DNA of 13,528 bases, taken from CAYIVF01 sp964366875 (GTDB lineage: Bacteria > Patescibacteriota > Minisyncoccia > Minisyncoccales > Staskawiczbacteraceae). Below are positions 5,555 to 13,424 of this stretch, piece after piece. Location: contig CAYIVF010000019.1 of NCBI GenBank assembly GCA_964366875.1, positions 1-13,528 on the forward strand, in the 5' to 3' direction. A program made the position numbers and the translations under genes. The stretch's first letter is position 1. Each line of letters begins with the position of its first letter. A model generated the notes under the pieces. That model saw nothing but the letters and a program-made list of their open reading frames with translations. It made no database searches and was not told where the DNA came from.

Positions 5555-5583
5555 ATATTATGTTTTATTATTATAGAAGTCAA
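5555..5583 (-). promoter_or_regulatory. Promoter of the cobalamin operon
   Basis: On the minus strand TTGACT (5578-5583, 5/6 match to TTGACA) is followed after 17 nt by TAATAT (5555-5560). TATTAT at 5552-5557 is an alternative -10. The predicted transcript start at about 5546-5549 lies right at the first base pair of the riboswitch core, which fits well. The -35 box sits just after the stop codon of the second radical SAM gene (5587), so the riboswitch unit can be transcribed independently of it. Confidence 0.6.
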
Positions 5584-5586
5584 GCC

Positions 5587-7554
5587 CTATAGCACTCTTA
5601 TCATGTTTTTAAGCATGCCTATGCCCCCAATATCTAAAAATTCTGCAATGTTTTTTAAAGATAAATTTTTATTTATGTTGGGGCTTAAATGAAGCCGGCA
5701 AAAAGAAACAAATTCTTGAGGGCGATAAATTTTTAGTTCAACGGCGTCCTTGCCGACAAACTTCAAGTCGCCGGTTGCGATTGAAACAACCTCACCAGGA
5801 TATTTCACTATTGTTTGTTTCTCGTCTTCTAAAAAATTCTTGCAGACTAAAAGGTCTGAAAGTTCAACCACATTGTCCATAATAGTTTGGTTAAAAGTAT
5901 TTTGCGTTTTTAGTTTTCCTGTTACAACAGTTTCAATTTCTTTTTGTAAAGCCTTAATAATTTCTGAATCTTGATAGGCTATTGCGACAAAAAAAAGATT
6001 TAATTTTGTAAAATTACTGACTAAATTATTAAAATTTTCAGGTTGTTCATAAAAAGAAATTATTTCTTCTTTGGTTTTGAACCATTCATCCATAGATTCC
6101 TTCTTTATACGCTCAAAAAAATCTTTCAACACATGGTTTTCGGTTTGGGATAGTTCGTCTATAATTATTTCAGGGTTAATTCCTTGTTTTTTAGCCAGCA
6201 GGAGAACAGGCTTGAATATGCCCATATTCCAGATGAAAAGAATAAGCCAGTGGTGAATTTTAAAATTGTTAAGTTCTTCCTCTGACATATCTTTCGTGGC
6301 CCTTACAGACTCGTCTACCTCAAATACTATTTTATTGTCATATTTGCCATAAGCGCCAAAAATTGGCCTATATTTGGTTTTGACTCCATACCGTTGGCGA
6401 TATTCATCGCTTTCATATTTTGTGCCCTGCAAAAGCGTAATATTTAACGGGCTAAGATAATCAAACCCCATATCAAAGGCGGCGGCGAGAGTATTGTAAT
6501 GACTCTTTGCATCCTCGCCGGGCAAACCTATGAGAATGTCTGTTCGCACTTCAAGATTTTTTTTATGATAATAATTGAGTTGCTCTGCTATACTGCTCAT
6601 TCTTATGGCTCCTCTGCCGATATTTTCGAGAACCTTGGGGTCTGCCGATTGTATGGCAACCAATCCTTTATTTTTTTCTCCTAAAAGTTCTGAAATTTCT
6701 ATATTCCGGCTTGCCGTGTTTTTTGATTGCCAAACAGTTACGTCTGTGGGGTATCCTTTTTTGTCCATAACCTCGCGCACTTTTTTTGCAATTTCCAAAT
6801 CCCTCGGCAAAATTCCGAAATTACTGTCGCAAAATATCCAGGCAGACTGACCTGCTGATTTTTCAGCTATATACTCAATTTCTTTAAGTACCTGATCTAA
6901 TGGCCTTATTCTTATTTTTGAAAGCATTGTCCCCCATGCGCAGTAAACGCAGCGGAATGGACACCCCCTGTTGGTTTCCAAGAGAGGAATCATATTAGGG
7001 TCAGCCAAAAACTGGTCCAGCAATCCGGTTAAATACGGACTCGGCTGGATTATTTCCATACTTTTTTTACTCATGGGTTCGGCAGTGTAAAAAAACTCTC
7101 CTTCTATAATAGTAGCGCAACCTGCGGGAGACGGTTTGGCGCGTCCTTTCAAAATTTCACCTATAAGGTTCGTGAAAGACTCTTCGCCTTCATTTATTAT
7201 GTAATAATCAAGATTTTTATGACTGATGAGGAACTTTTTAATATCAGCTGGCTCTGTTCTGATATTTGGCCCGCCCATTATTGTCAACGTTTTAGAATTC
7301 AACCGTTTTGCCATGTCCAAAAAAAGAAGATTGAGCCTGGCATTCCAACTGTAGTGGCTTAAAGCTAAAATATCTGGAGGATTTTCAAGAAGAGCTTTTT
7401 CAAGAATATCAGGATATTTAAAAAGCTTTATATCAACTTCTTGCCCGAATTTTTCCTTAAGAAATGCCGCCACATACCCAATGTTCAAGGGCACAACATA
7501 ACTTGTTTTGATAGTATTATATGCTAAATCGGCAAGATATATATTTAAAGCCAT
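5587..7554 (-). CDS. B12-binding-type radical SAM protein (655 aa)
   Basis: Residues about 1-135 look like the Rossmann-type cobalamin-binding domain found in class B radical SAM enzymes: alternating strands with ILALSHYSW (62-70), TIMGGPN (91-97) and an INEGEESF motif (120-127). It has no DxHxxG base-off motif, which is common for this class. The radical SAM core (about 190-420) starts with NRGCPFRCVYC (195-205); C198, C202 and C205 should bind the 4Fe-4S cluster. It also includes the strand ILIGLPGED typical of this fold. The C-terminal 230 residues are unassigned. Class B enzymes often methylate unactivated carbons or rearrange rings in natural products, lipids or sugars; the substrate here is unknown. 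The gene begins 10 nt after the other radical SAM gene and lies directly upstream of the cobalamin operon. No Shine-Dalgarno site is visible. Confidence 0.88.
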   Translation of the reverse strand: MALNIYLADLAYNTIKTSYVVPLNIGYVAAFLKEKFGQEVDIKLFKYPDILEKALLENPPDILALSHYSWNARLNLLFLDMAKRLNSKTLTIMGGPNIRTEPADIKKFLISHKNLDYYIINEGEESFTNLIGEILKGRAKPSPAGCATIIEGEFFYTAEPMSKKSMEIIQPSPYLTGLLDQFLADPNMIPLLETNRGCPFRCVYCAWGTMLSKIRIRPLDQVLKEIEYIAEKSAGQSAWIFCDSNFGILPRDLEIAKKVREVMDKKGYPTDVTVWQSKNTASRNIEISELLGEKNKGLVAIQSADPKVLENIGRGAIRMSSIAEQLNYYHKKNLEVRTDILIGLPGEDAKSHYNTLAAAFDMGFDYLSPLNITLLQGTKYESDEYRQRYGVKTKYRPIFGAYGKYDNKIVFEVDESVRATKDMSEEELNNFKIHHWLILFIWNMGIFKPVLLLAKKQGINPEIIIDELSQTENHVLKDFFERIKKESMDEWFKTKEEIISFYEQPENFNNLVSNFTKLNLFFVAIAYQDSEIIKALQKEIETVVTGKLKTQNTFNQTIMDNVVELSDLLVCKNFLEDEKQTIVKYPGEVVSIATGDLKFVGKDAVELKIYRPQEFVSFCRLHLSPNINKNLSLKNIAEFLDIGGIGMLKNMIRVL

Positions 7555-7564
7555 ATTGAAAATT

Positions 7565-9250
7565 TTATTGGGATTTAGCGACGAACTGATTATAATCTTT
7601 TATAATCGGATTGTCCCAGGATAAATATTTAGAGAAGGTTTCGGCAAGTTTTTCATCTTTGAAAAGCTCTCTGGCTTTATTGTAGTGTTTTTCGTATTCA
7701 GCATAGCATTTTTTTTGCTTATAAATGTATCCGATAACTAAATATAAAATTATGTGCTCTGGTATCGACAGCAAAAGTTTGTTGTCAATAAAAAAACTTA
7801 AGAGCTTGTCCTGCCCTTCGGCAGTTTCAAGAGAGGGATTATTGAGAAAATTCATTTCAATGTTGGCGTCATAGATAATTTTTTGCAACATGTCGTAATT
7901 CCACTCGTCCGACTTTAAATAATCGCATCGCCGATTATCAAATTTATCTAAGTCATCTTCGGAAAAAACCAATAAATTAGCTCTTTTTGCTTCATCAAAC
8001 AGCTGTGTTCCGGGATATGGCAAAACGGTGACAAATTGGTTTGAATTGGCTTTTAATTCGCGAGCGAAATTAAAGGTCTCATTAATTTGGTCTAATGTTT
8101 CGCCTGGAAAACCTATCATCCAACAGACATGAATATGAACATCGTGGGATTTCATCATTTTCACCGCCTCTCTCACCATATTAAAATTTAGGTTTTTGTT
8201 GATGCGCTTTTGCATTTCAGGAGAACCCGATTCAACGGCTATAGTAAACGTATGAGTGCCGGCTTTTATTAATAAACTTACAATTTCTTCATCTAAATGC
8301 TTGACTGAAAAATTTTGGATCTCTAACTTAAAGGGCAATTTTAAGCTTATTATTTTGGTCAAAAAATCTTTAATCCAGTCCTCAGAAAAAGAAAGATTAT
8401 CGTCTATAAAACGTAGAGTTTTTATATCTTTATATTTTTTTTTAATTTCCAATATTTCGTTTATCAAACTATCAACCGGTTTATAGCGGATTCTAGGCCC
8501 GCAAAAAATAAAGCTGGTGCAATAAGAACAGCGATATGGGCATCCTCTACTTCCTTCAATCGGTAAAACGCTATCCCCGCTTCTCTTAAAATATCCTTCT
8601 ATATTTATATAATCCCAAGCCGGCATTGGCAGGTCGCCAAGGTCAATAAGATGATGTTCACCCTTAATGACTTTAATTTCTCCTTTTTCATTTTTTGTCG
8701 CGTATGACCCGTGCGGAAACTTTTTATCAAATTCAGTGTCTTGGTGGTTGTTATATTTGTTAAGAATGTGTAAGAAAGTTGCCTCTCCTTCTCCTATTAT
8801 TGCGTCATCAATGTCGTGCTTTAACAAACACCTTTCGGGAAAAAGTGTGGGGTATCCGCCACCAATCATTATTTTTGCTTCGGGGTGAAACTTTTTTGAT
8901 AGCTTTACGATATCGTCAACCCATCTTACATTGAAAACAAACATTATTGATATAGCCAAAACATCGTACTCATTGTTTTTGACAACTTCAGATAACAGTT
9001 TGGGATAAACAGATGTGTCAACGGGGATTCCGGGCTCAGTATAGGCCTCTAAATTAAGGTCTACGGCCTTCAGTTTATAATCATAGGTTTTATATTTTTC
9101 CAAAAAAGCGTATGATACCGGCAGAGCCAAAGAAGGGCCCGGCCTAAACGGATTTTTGGTCCTAAAACTATCACTGCCTATGGAATCGGGGTGAGAACAC
9201 ATGGGAAGCTTTACAAGAAGAACTGATTTAAATTGTTTTTTCTCCTGCAT
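7565..9250 (-). CDS. B12-binding-type radical SAM protein (561 aa)
   Basis: The N-terminal domain (about 5-165) has the layout of the cobalamin-binding Rossmann domain of class B radical SAM enzymes: YDVLAISIMF (95-104), KIMIGGGYPTLFP (126-138) and AIIGEGEATF (150-159). The radical SAM core (about 225-430) opens with GSRGCPYRCSYC (233-244), where C237, C241 and C244 are the cluster ligands. It continues with IDDNLSF (282-288), AVESGSPEM (338-346) and MIGFPGET (378-385), all usual in this family. The last 120 residues look like a helical appendage. By family knowledge it is a candidate methyltransferase or other radical enzyme using cobalamin; the substrate cannot be told. It sits in a tight minus-strand series, 15 nt after the deacetylase-like gene and 10 nt before its paralogue. 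The two are clearly distinct genes rather than a recent duplication. No Shine-Dalgarno site is seen. Confidence 0.9.
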   Translation of the reverse strand: MQEKKQFKSVLLVKLPMCSHPDSIGSDSFRTKNPFRPGPSLALPVSYAFLEKYKTYDYKLKAVDLNLEAYTEPGIPVDTSVYPKLLSEVVKNNEYDVLAISIMFVFNVRWVDDIVKLSKKFHPEAKIMIGGGYPTLFPERCLLKHDIDDAIIGEGEATFLHILNKYNNHQDTEFDKKFPHGSYATKNEKGEIKVIKGEHHLIDLGDLPMPAWDYINIEGYFKRSGDSVLPIEGSRGCPYRCSYCTSFIFCGPRIRYKPVDSLINEILEIKKKYKDIKTLRFIDDNLSFSEDWIKDFLTKIISLKLPFKLEIQNFSVKHLDEEIVSLLIKAGTHTFTIAVESGSPEMQKRINKNLNFNMVREAVKMMKSHDVHIHVCWMIGFPGETLDQINETFNFARELKANSNQFVTVLPYPGTQLFDEAKRANLLVFSEDDLDKFDNRRCDYLKSDEWNYDMLQKIIYDANIEMNFLNNPSLETAEGQDKLLSFFIDNKLLLSIPEHIILYLVIGYIYKQKKCYAEYEKHYNKARELFKDEKLAETFSKYLSWDNPIIKDYNQFVAKSQ

Positions 9251-9265
9251 ATGTTTTTATCTGAT

Positions 9266-10201
9266 TTAGCTGAATAATTTTATAATAATTTTTTTTGCAA
9301 TTTCCTTATTAAAGGCGAACACATAAGGTAACAATTTTGTTTTAAAATTTTGGGCAGGATATTCTTTAATTTCTCCGGCGAATTTAAAATTTATATTATC
9401 ATATTTTGATATAAAAGAAAGGAAATTGTCCATTACAGACAAATAATACGGGTCGGTCATTGTTGGAGAATGTGTAAAAATATGAAATAGGGGGGCGTTT
9501 TGCTTGTAATATTCCAAAAAACAAACCCTGAACCAAGGAAAACCGTAGCTGGGAACGCTTTCAGGAGCGATTCCCCTCCTAAAAATTGTTTGGGAGGCAG
9601 GAACAATCAAAATTGGTAAATTGCCCTTTTTTTGATAATCTTTTGAACTGGGGTGATAGGGCATGCAAATTCTGGGAAGTTTTGACCAATCAAAATAGGG
9701 CAATTTTTTATTGGCTATGGCAGAACAATCATGGGTTAATCCATTTTCAACCAAAGCCTTTACGGTGTCATTATTTAGAGAGCCACGACCGGCTACAAAA
9801 ACCTTTGGGTCAACCCCCAATTTGTTCTTTATATATTCCTTACCCGTTTTTATCATGCCAAATTGCTCTGAATAGGGGTGATCTTGCATTGCTGTGGAAA
9901 TTGAGCTTTGCGGGCAATGCTCTTTTAAATACGCATCTCCCACGTGCCACCTAAATCCAATTCTCGTAAATTCTTCCCAACCCGGATGAATATGAAGACC
10001 AACCTCATGCCCTGTATCTTTGGGAAAGAAATCAACAACTTCCGGGCAAACGGTAAAAGTTATCTTTGCTCCGTATTTTTTTGCCAATTTAATCAAATTT
10101 GGCACTCCTTCTTTTACTCCTTTTGGAGATTTTTTATCAAAAATTACTCTTTTATTATTCACAAAACCGGGTTCTGTATGACAAACTATAATTACATCCA
10201 T
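9266..10201 (-). CDS. Divergent polysaccharide deacetylase-like (NodB-fold) protein
   Basis: This 311-residue soluble protein has strand and histidine patterns of the NodB/carbohydrate-esterase barrel: ITFTVCPEVVDFF (47-59), HEVGLHIHPGW (65-75), VFVAGRGSLN (134-143) and a late FHIFTHSP (239-246). The last two match the positions of the conserved Arg and His motifs in polysaccharide deacetylases. The usual first motif with the catalytic Asp pair (TFDDG-like) is absent; the N-terminus reads IIVCHTEPG instead. Enzyme activity or substrate may therefore differ, as in WbmS-like members of O-antigen loci. It begins 17 nt after the nucleotidyltransferase gene and ends 15 nt before the first radical SAM gene, so it is probably part of the same glycan or lipid-modifying pathway. 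It has no signal peptide, which favours action in the cytosol on a precursor. Confidence 0.7.
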   Translation of the reverse strand: MDVIIVCHTEPGFVNNKRVIFDKKSPKGVKEGVPNLIKLAKKYGAKITFTVCPEVVDFFPKDTGHEVGLHIHPGWEEFTRIGFRWHVGDAYLKEHCPQSSISTAMQDHPYSEQFGMIKTGKEYIKNKLGVDPKVFVAGRGSLNNDTVKALVENGLTHDCSAIANKKLPYFDWSKLPRICMPYHPSSKDYQKKGNLPILIVPASQTIFRRGIAPESVPSYGFPWFRVCFLEYYKQNAPLFHIFTHSPTMTDPYYLSVMDNFLSFISKYDNINFKFAGEIKEYPAQNFKTKLLPYVFAFNKEIAKKIIIKLFS

Positions 10202-10218
10202 TTTAGTCTACGACTACT

Positions 10219-10659
10219 TTAAGCTTTATCTTTAATAACGTTATTTAGAAGCCAAGAAGAACTCTGAATTTTTTCGCCGCCCACCCCATAAATCGTTTCT
10301 ATGTTAAATTTTTTACAGAATTGTTTTTCTGATCCAGGAACATTGTCTGCGTTTTTATCAGCTCCCCTTGCAAGAATTAATTGTCCTTGATATTTTTTTG
10401 CAACCGCTTCCAGGCTTTTTACTACGCTCTCGTCTTTGTCAATTGACAAAAAAACTTCATCAACATACCTTATTGCTTTTATTATGCTAAGTCTTTCGTT
10501 TTCAGACATAAAAGGGGTACTCCCCTTAATTTTTACCTGCTCATCATTGTTAACAATGGCAACCAAAAAATCACCAAGTTTTTTAGCTTCCCGTATATAG
10601 TGAATGTGGCCAATGTGCGCAGGACTAAAATAGCCAGAAACTATTACTATTTTTTGCAT
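10219..10659 (-). CDS. Cytidylyltransferase-like nucleotidyltransferase (HIGH motif)
   Basis: From ATG at 10657-10659 the protein has 146 residues. An in-frame ATG at 10674 would add five residues (MRSAI), but the family normally starts immediately before the first strand, here KIVIVSGYF, so the inner start is preferred. HIGH at residues 15-18 is the nucleotide-binding motif. ERLSIIKAIRYVDEVF and the late QSSSWLLNN match the ERxxxI..VDEV and second phosphate-binding motifs of glycerol-3-phosphate cytidylyltransferase and RfaE-type enzymes. The predicted reaction is to activate a phosphorylated polyol or sugar by transfer of CMP or AMP. It is the first gene of the minus-strand block with the deacetylase-like and radical SAM genes. 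It diverges from the O-antigen ligase-like gene across about 50 nt. The exact substrate is unknown. Confidence 0.85.
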   Translation of the reverse strand: MQKIVIVSGYFSPAHIGHIHYIREAKKLGDFLVAIVNNDEQVKIKGSTPFMSENERLSIIKAIRYVDEVFLSIDKDESVVKSLEAVAKKYQGQLILARGADKNADNVPGSEKQFCKKFNIETIYGVGGEKIQSSSWLLNNVIKDKA

Positions 10660-10675
10660 AATTGCTGACCGCATC

Positions 10676-10704
10676 TTGATTTTTGTATATTTAACTTATA
10701 TCAT
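10676..10704 (+). promoter_or_regulatory. Promoter of the O-antigen ligase-like gene
   Basis: TTGATT (10676-10681) is followed after exactly 17 nt by TATCAT (10699-10704, 5/6 match to TATAAT). The expected start of transcription, at about 10710-10713, coincides with the GTG/ATG start codons, so the message would be leaderless. No Shine-Dalgarno sequence is present, which fits. Confidence 0.5.
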
Positions 10705-10712
10705 AAACTGTG

Positions 10713-13316
10713 ATGGAAAACAATAATTATATTTCACAAAAAAAGTTCCGCCGTTTATTTTTCTGGGGAGCCTGCTTTATTTTATTTTTACCCATAATTA
10801 TCCTTCCCCCAACTTTTCAGCCCAATGAATGGAGCCGAGTAATTTTGTTTAAAATTACTTTAACGGTTTTAATTTCCTTTCTGTTTTTTGAATTTTTCTA
10901 TAGAAAAAGGGTTTCTATATCTGTTCCAAAATGGAAAAATCCTGTATATTTGCCCTTTTTAATGCTTTCGGCTTTTTTCATTACCCTAATTTTAGCAACT
11001 ATATTTTCAGAAGACATCAGATTCAGCATTTTTGGCTCGCCACAGAGGGCTGGCGGCGTCTTAAATTTATTGTTTTTCTTTATTTTTGTTTGTTTTTTGG
11101 CTGTTTTCACAGACGAAAATAACTGGAAAAAGTTATTCAATGTGTTATTTGCCGCCGGCATTTTAATCTCTTCCTTGACCGTTGTTCAATACTTTAATAT
11201 CTTAAAAAACATTTTTGTTTCTTTTGAAGAAGGCGGCACCCCGTCTTTTTTGGGCAACTCCACTTTTTTGGCAATTTATATGCTTTTTTTAAGCATATTA
11301 TCTTTTACTTATTTTTTGCAGGAAAAAGAAAAAAAGAAAAAAATGCTTTATGGAGCCCTGTTTTTACTTTTTACTTTTACTATTTTAGTTACAAACGCGC
11401 GCGCAACTTATCTCGGACTTTTAATCGGATTCTTTTATTTCTTTTTTTTCTACCCCGTTAAAAATCGCTCTAATGAAAAAAATTCTAACGGGCTCCGCCG
11501 AAGCCTTAAAACCCTCAAAATAATTGCCGCGGCTCTTGTATTATTTATCGTAATTTCCGTTATCTTTTTTAATCTCTTCCCGGGGATTGCGGAAAAAAGC
11601 AGTTTGTTTAGAATAGCCGTTGACAGGTTGTCTGTAAAAAAAATTGCCACAGATCTGGCTGGAACCCGCTTCTTGGTATGGAAAATTGCCCTTCAAACGG
11701 TAAAAGACAAGCCGATTTTAGGATGGGGCCCTGAAAACTTTTACATTGGCTTTGAAAAATACTATGACCCTACTGTTCCTATTATTAAAAACACATGGTG
11801 GGACAGACCGCATAACGTGTTTTTAGAAATTGCCGCAAGTTCGGGCATATTATCGCTAATTTTTTATTTGCTGTTTTGGATTGTTCTTTTTTGGCGGTTG
11901 CAAATGTTTAAAAAGCAGCATGGAGAGGGAAAAGACGTTTACTTGGCCCATGGAATTCAAGCTATGTTTATAGGATACCTTATCGCGCTTTTCTTTAATT
12001 TTGACAGTTTTCCAACCTATATTATTTCTTTCTTTTTTATCGGATACTCTTTTTATTTACTGTCAAAGCATGGCGAGAAAAAAATCATCTTGCCTCCAAA
12101 AACAAACTTTGCCAAAAAAAAATTTGTTTATATCCCCCTACTGATTCTTTTAACTTACTTTATCTGGTTCCAGAATATAAAACCTCTGTATATCAATGAA
12201 AAAATCAGTTACGCGTTAAACTTAATCAACGCAAAAAAATGCGGCAAAGCAATGGCGGTAGCAGATGATATTTGGCGAAACAGCGGGATATTAAAAGCCT
12301 ATGCGGGATTAAGATACGCTGATTTTATAAAAACCTGCGTTGAACCAAAATCTCAAAAAGAAATTGACTATATTTTAACTGGTTCAGAAGCCCTAAAAAA
12401 TTCTGCTATTGCCCAACCAAAGTTCACCAGAACATGGATGTTTTGGGGCGGCTTTACAAATGTTTTGGCCGCTAAAGAACAAAATGCTAAAAAACAGGGT
12501 GAGTTATTATCAAAAGCAGAAGGCTATCTTAAAAAAGCTCTAAACTTAAGCCCAAAGCGACTGGAAATTTTTATAGAAATGGAAAAGGGTTATATTATAG
12601 CCAAGGACTATCAAACGATGAAAAAAACAGCCGAAGATTGCCTTAAAATAGACTCTAATTACGGACAGTGTTATTGGTATTTAGGCGTTGCAGAGATATT
12701 TTTGGGAAACCAGGAAGTCGGTAAAAAATATATTCAAAAGTCGCAAGAAGGGGGCGCTGTTACACCTCAATATATTCAGCTTGGCGTGGCATATATAAGC
12801 CAAAAAAACTATAAAGACGCGGCCGAGGCTTATCGTATGGCTATGGTTTACAACGATGATAATAATGCCAGCTGGCACGCTGTTTTAGCTTTTTTATACA
12901 AACAAATCAAAGAATATGATAAGGCCGGAAAAGAAGCTGTTAAAGTTTTTAAATTACAGCCGGAAAATGAAGAAGTATTGGTGTTTTTTGAACAGCTGTT
13001 GGGATTGAGACCTAATGACCCAACTCTTCATTCTTCTTTGGCTTATATTTATAACCAAACAGGAGAAAAAGAAAAAGCCAGACAGGAATATTTAATAACC
13101 AAGTCTCTTTACGAGCAAGCGGTGGCGCAATATCCAAAAGAAGGCACCTATCACCTTAATTTGGCAAGAGTCTGCAAAGAGTTGGGCGAATATGAAAAAG
13201 CATATTATGAAGCCGTACTTGCCGAAAAAATAGACCCGGGTTTAAGTAGTAGTATAATAGACTTTTTATATACTTTACCTGAAAATTATATTGAGAGATA
13301 TAGAAATAAAAAGTAA
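10713..13316 (+). CDS. O-antigen ligase/polymerase-like membrane protein with C-terminal TPR array
   Basis: ATG at 10713 gives 867 residues; an in-frame GTG at 10710 is directly adjacent. The first 490 residues are a multi-spanning membrane domain with about 12 hydrophobic segments. Motifs include NARATYLGLL (around 228-237), AGTRFLVWKIAL (316-327), ILGWGPENF (335-343) and RPHNVFLEIAASSG (365-378). This large loop with its conserved Arg and His is the signature of the Wzy_C/O-antigen ligase family, which transfers undecaprenyl-linked glycans to an acceptor. Residues about 500-868 are tetratricopeptide-type helical repeats, for example YLGVAEIFLGNQEVGKKYI and LARVCKELGEYEKAYYEAV, probably facing outside and binding a partner. 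This fusion is common in Patescibacteria. The gene is transcribed alone, divergent from the nucleotidyltransferase, and ends before a strong terminator. It could attach glycans to surface proteins, including pilins; the acceptor is unknown. Confidence 0.87.
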   Translation: MENNNYISQKKFRRLFFWGACFILFLPIIILPPTFQPNEWSRVILFKITLTVLISFLFFEFFYRKRVSISVPKWKNPVYLPFLMLSAFFITLILATIFSEDIRFSIFGSPQRAGGVLNLLFFFIFVCFLAVFTDENNWKKLFNVLFAAGILISSLTVVQYFNILKNIFVSFEEGGTPSFLGNSTFLAIYMLFLSILSFTYFLQEKEKKKKMLYGALFLLFTFTILVTNARATYLGLLIGFFYFFFFYPVKNRSNEKNSNGLRRSLKTLKIIAAALVLFIVISVIFFNLFPGIAEKSSLFRIAVDRLSVKKIATDLAGTRFLVWKIALQTVKDKPILGWGPENFYIGFEKYYDPTVPIIKNTWWDRPHNVFLEIAASSGILSLIFYLLFWIVLFWRLQMFKKQHGEGKDVYLAHGIQAMFIGYLIALFFNFDSFPTYIISFFFIGYSFYLLSKHGEKKIILPPKTNFAKKKFVYIPLLILLTYFIWFQNIKPLYINEKISYALNLINAKKCGKAMAVADDIWRNSGILKAYAGLRYADFIKTCVEPKSQKEIDYILTGSEALKNSAIAQPKFTRTWMFWGGFTNVLAAKEQNAKKQGELLSKAEGYLKKALNLSPKRLEIFIEMEKGYIIAKDYQTMKKTAEDCLKIDSNYGQCYWYLGVAEIFLGNQEVGKKYIQKSQEGGAVTPQYIQLGVAYISQKNYKDAAEAYRMAMVYNDDNNASWHAVLAFLYKQIKEYDKAGKEAVKVFKLQPENEEVLVFFEQLLGLRPNDPTLHSSLAYIYNQTGEKEKARQEYLITKSLYEQAVAQYPKEGTYHLNLARVCKELGEYEKAYYEAVLAEKIDPGLSSSIIDFLYTLPENYIERYRNKK

Positions 13317-13344
13317 ATATCAATGTAAAATGTAATCGGTAAAC

Positions 13345-13377
13345 AAAAACTCCCCCGCTTAGGCGGGGGAGTTTTTT
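13345..13377. terminator. Strong bidirectional intrinsic terminator
   Basis: CTCCCCCGC (13350-13358) pairs with GCGGGGGAG (13363-13371) across the loop TTAG. A run of A (13345-13349) lies on one side and six T (13372-13377) on the other. It ends the + strand O-antigen ligase-like gene 28 nt after its stop. In the other direction it ends the minus-strand gene that finishes at 13425, again with a T-run. The stem is perfect and GC-rich in AT-rich DNA. Confidence 0.93.
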
Positions 13378-13424
13378 ATCCCTTCGGCTCTTTCACAAGA
13401 AGAGCAGGGGTTTGATTCAGAGAG

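Noticed and set aside
5489..5692. Small + strand open frame over the riboswitch
   Set aside because: It covers the riboswitch and the end of the radical SAM gene in antisense; the reading has no recognisable motif and no promoter or ribosome site.
10660..10674. Upstream ATG for the nucleotidyltransferase
   Set aside because: The family starts directly before the first beta strand; the extra five residues have no support and there is no Shine-Dalgarno site.
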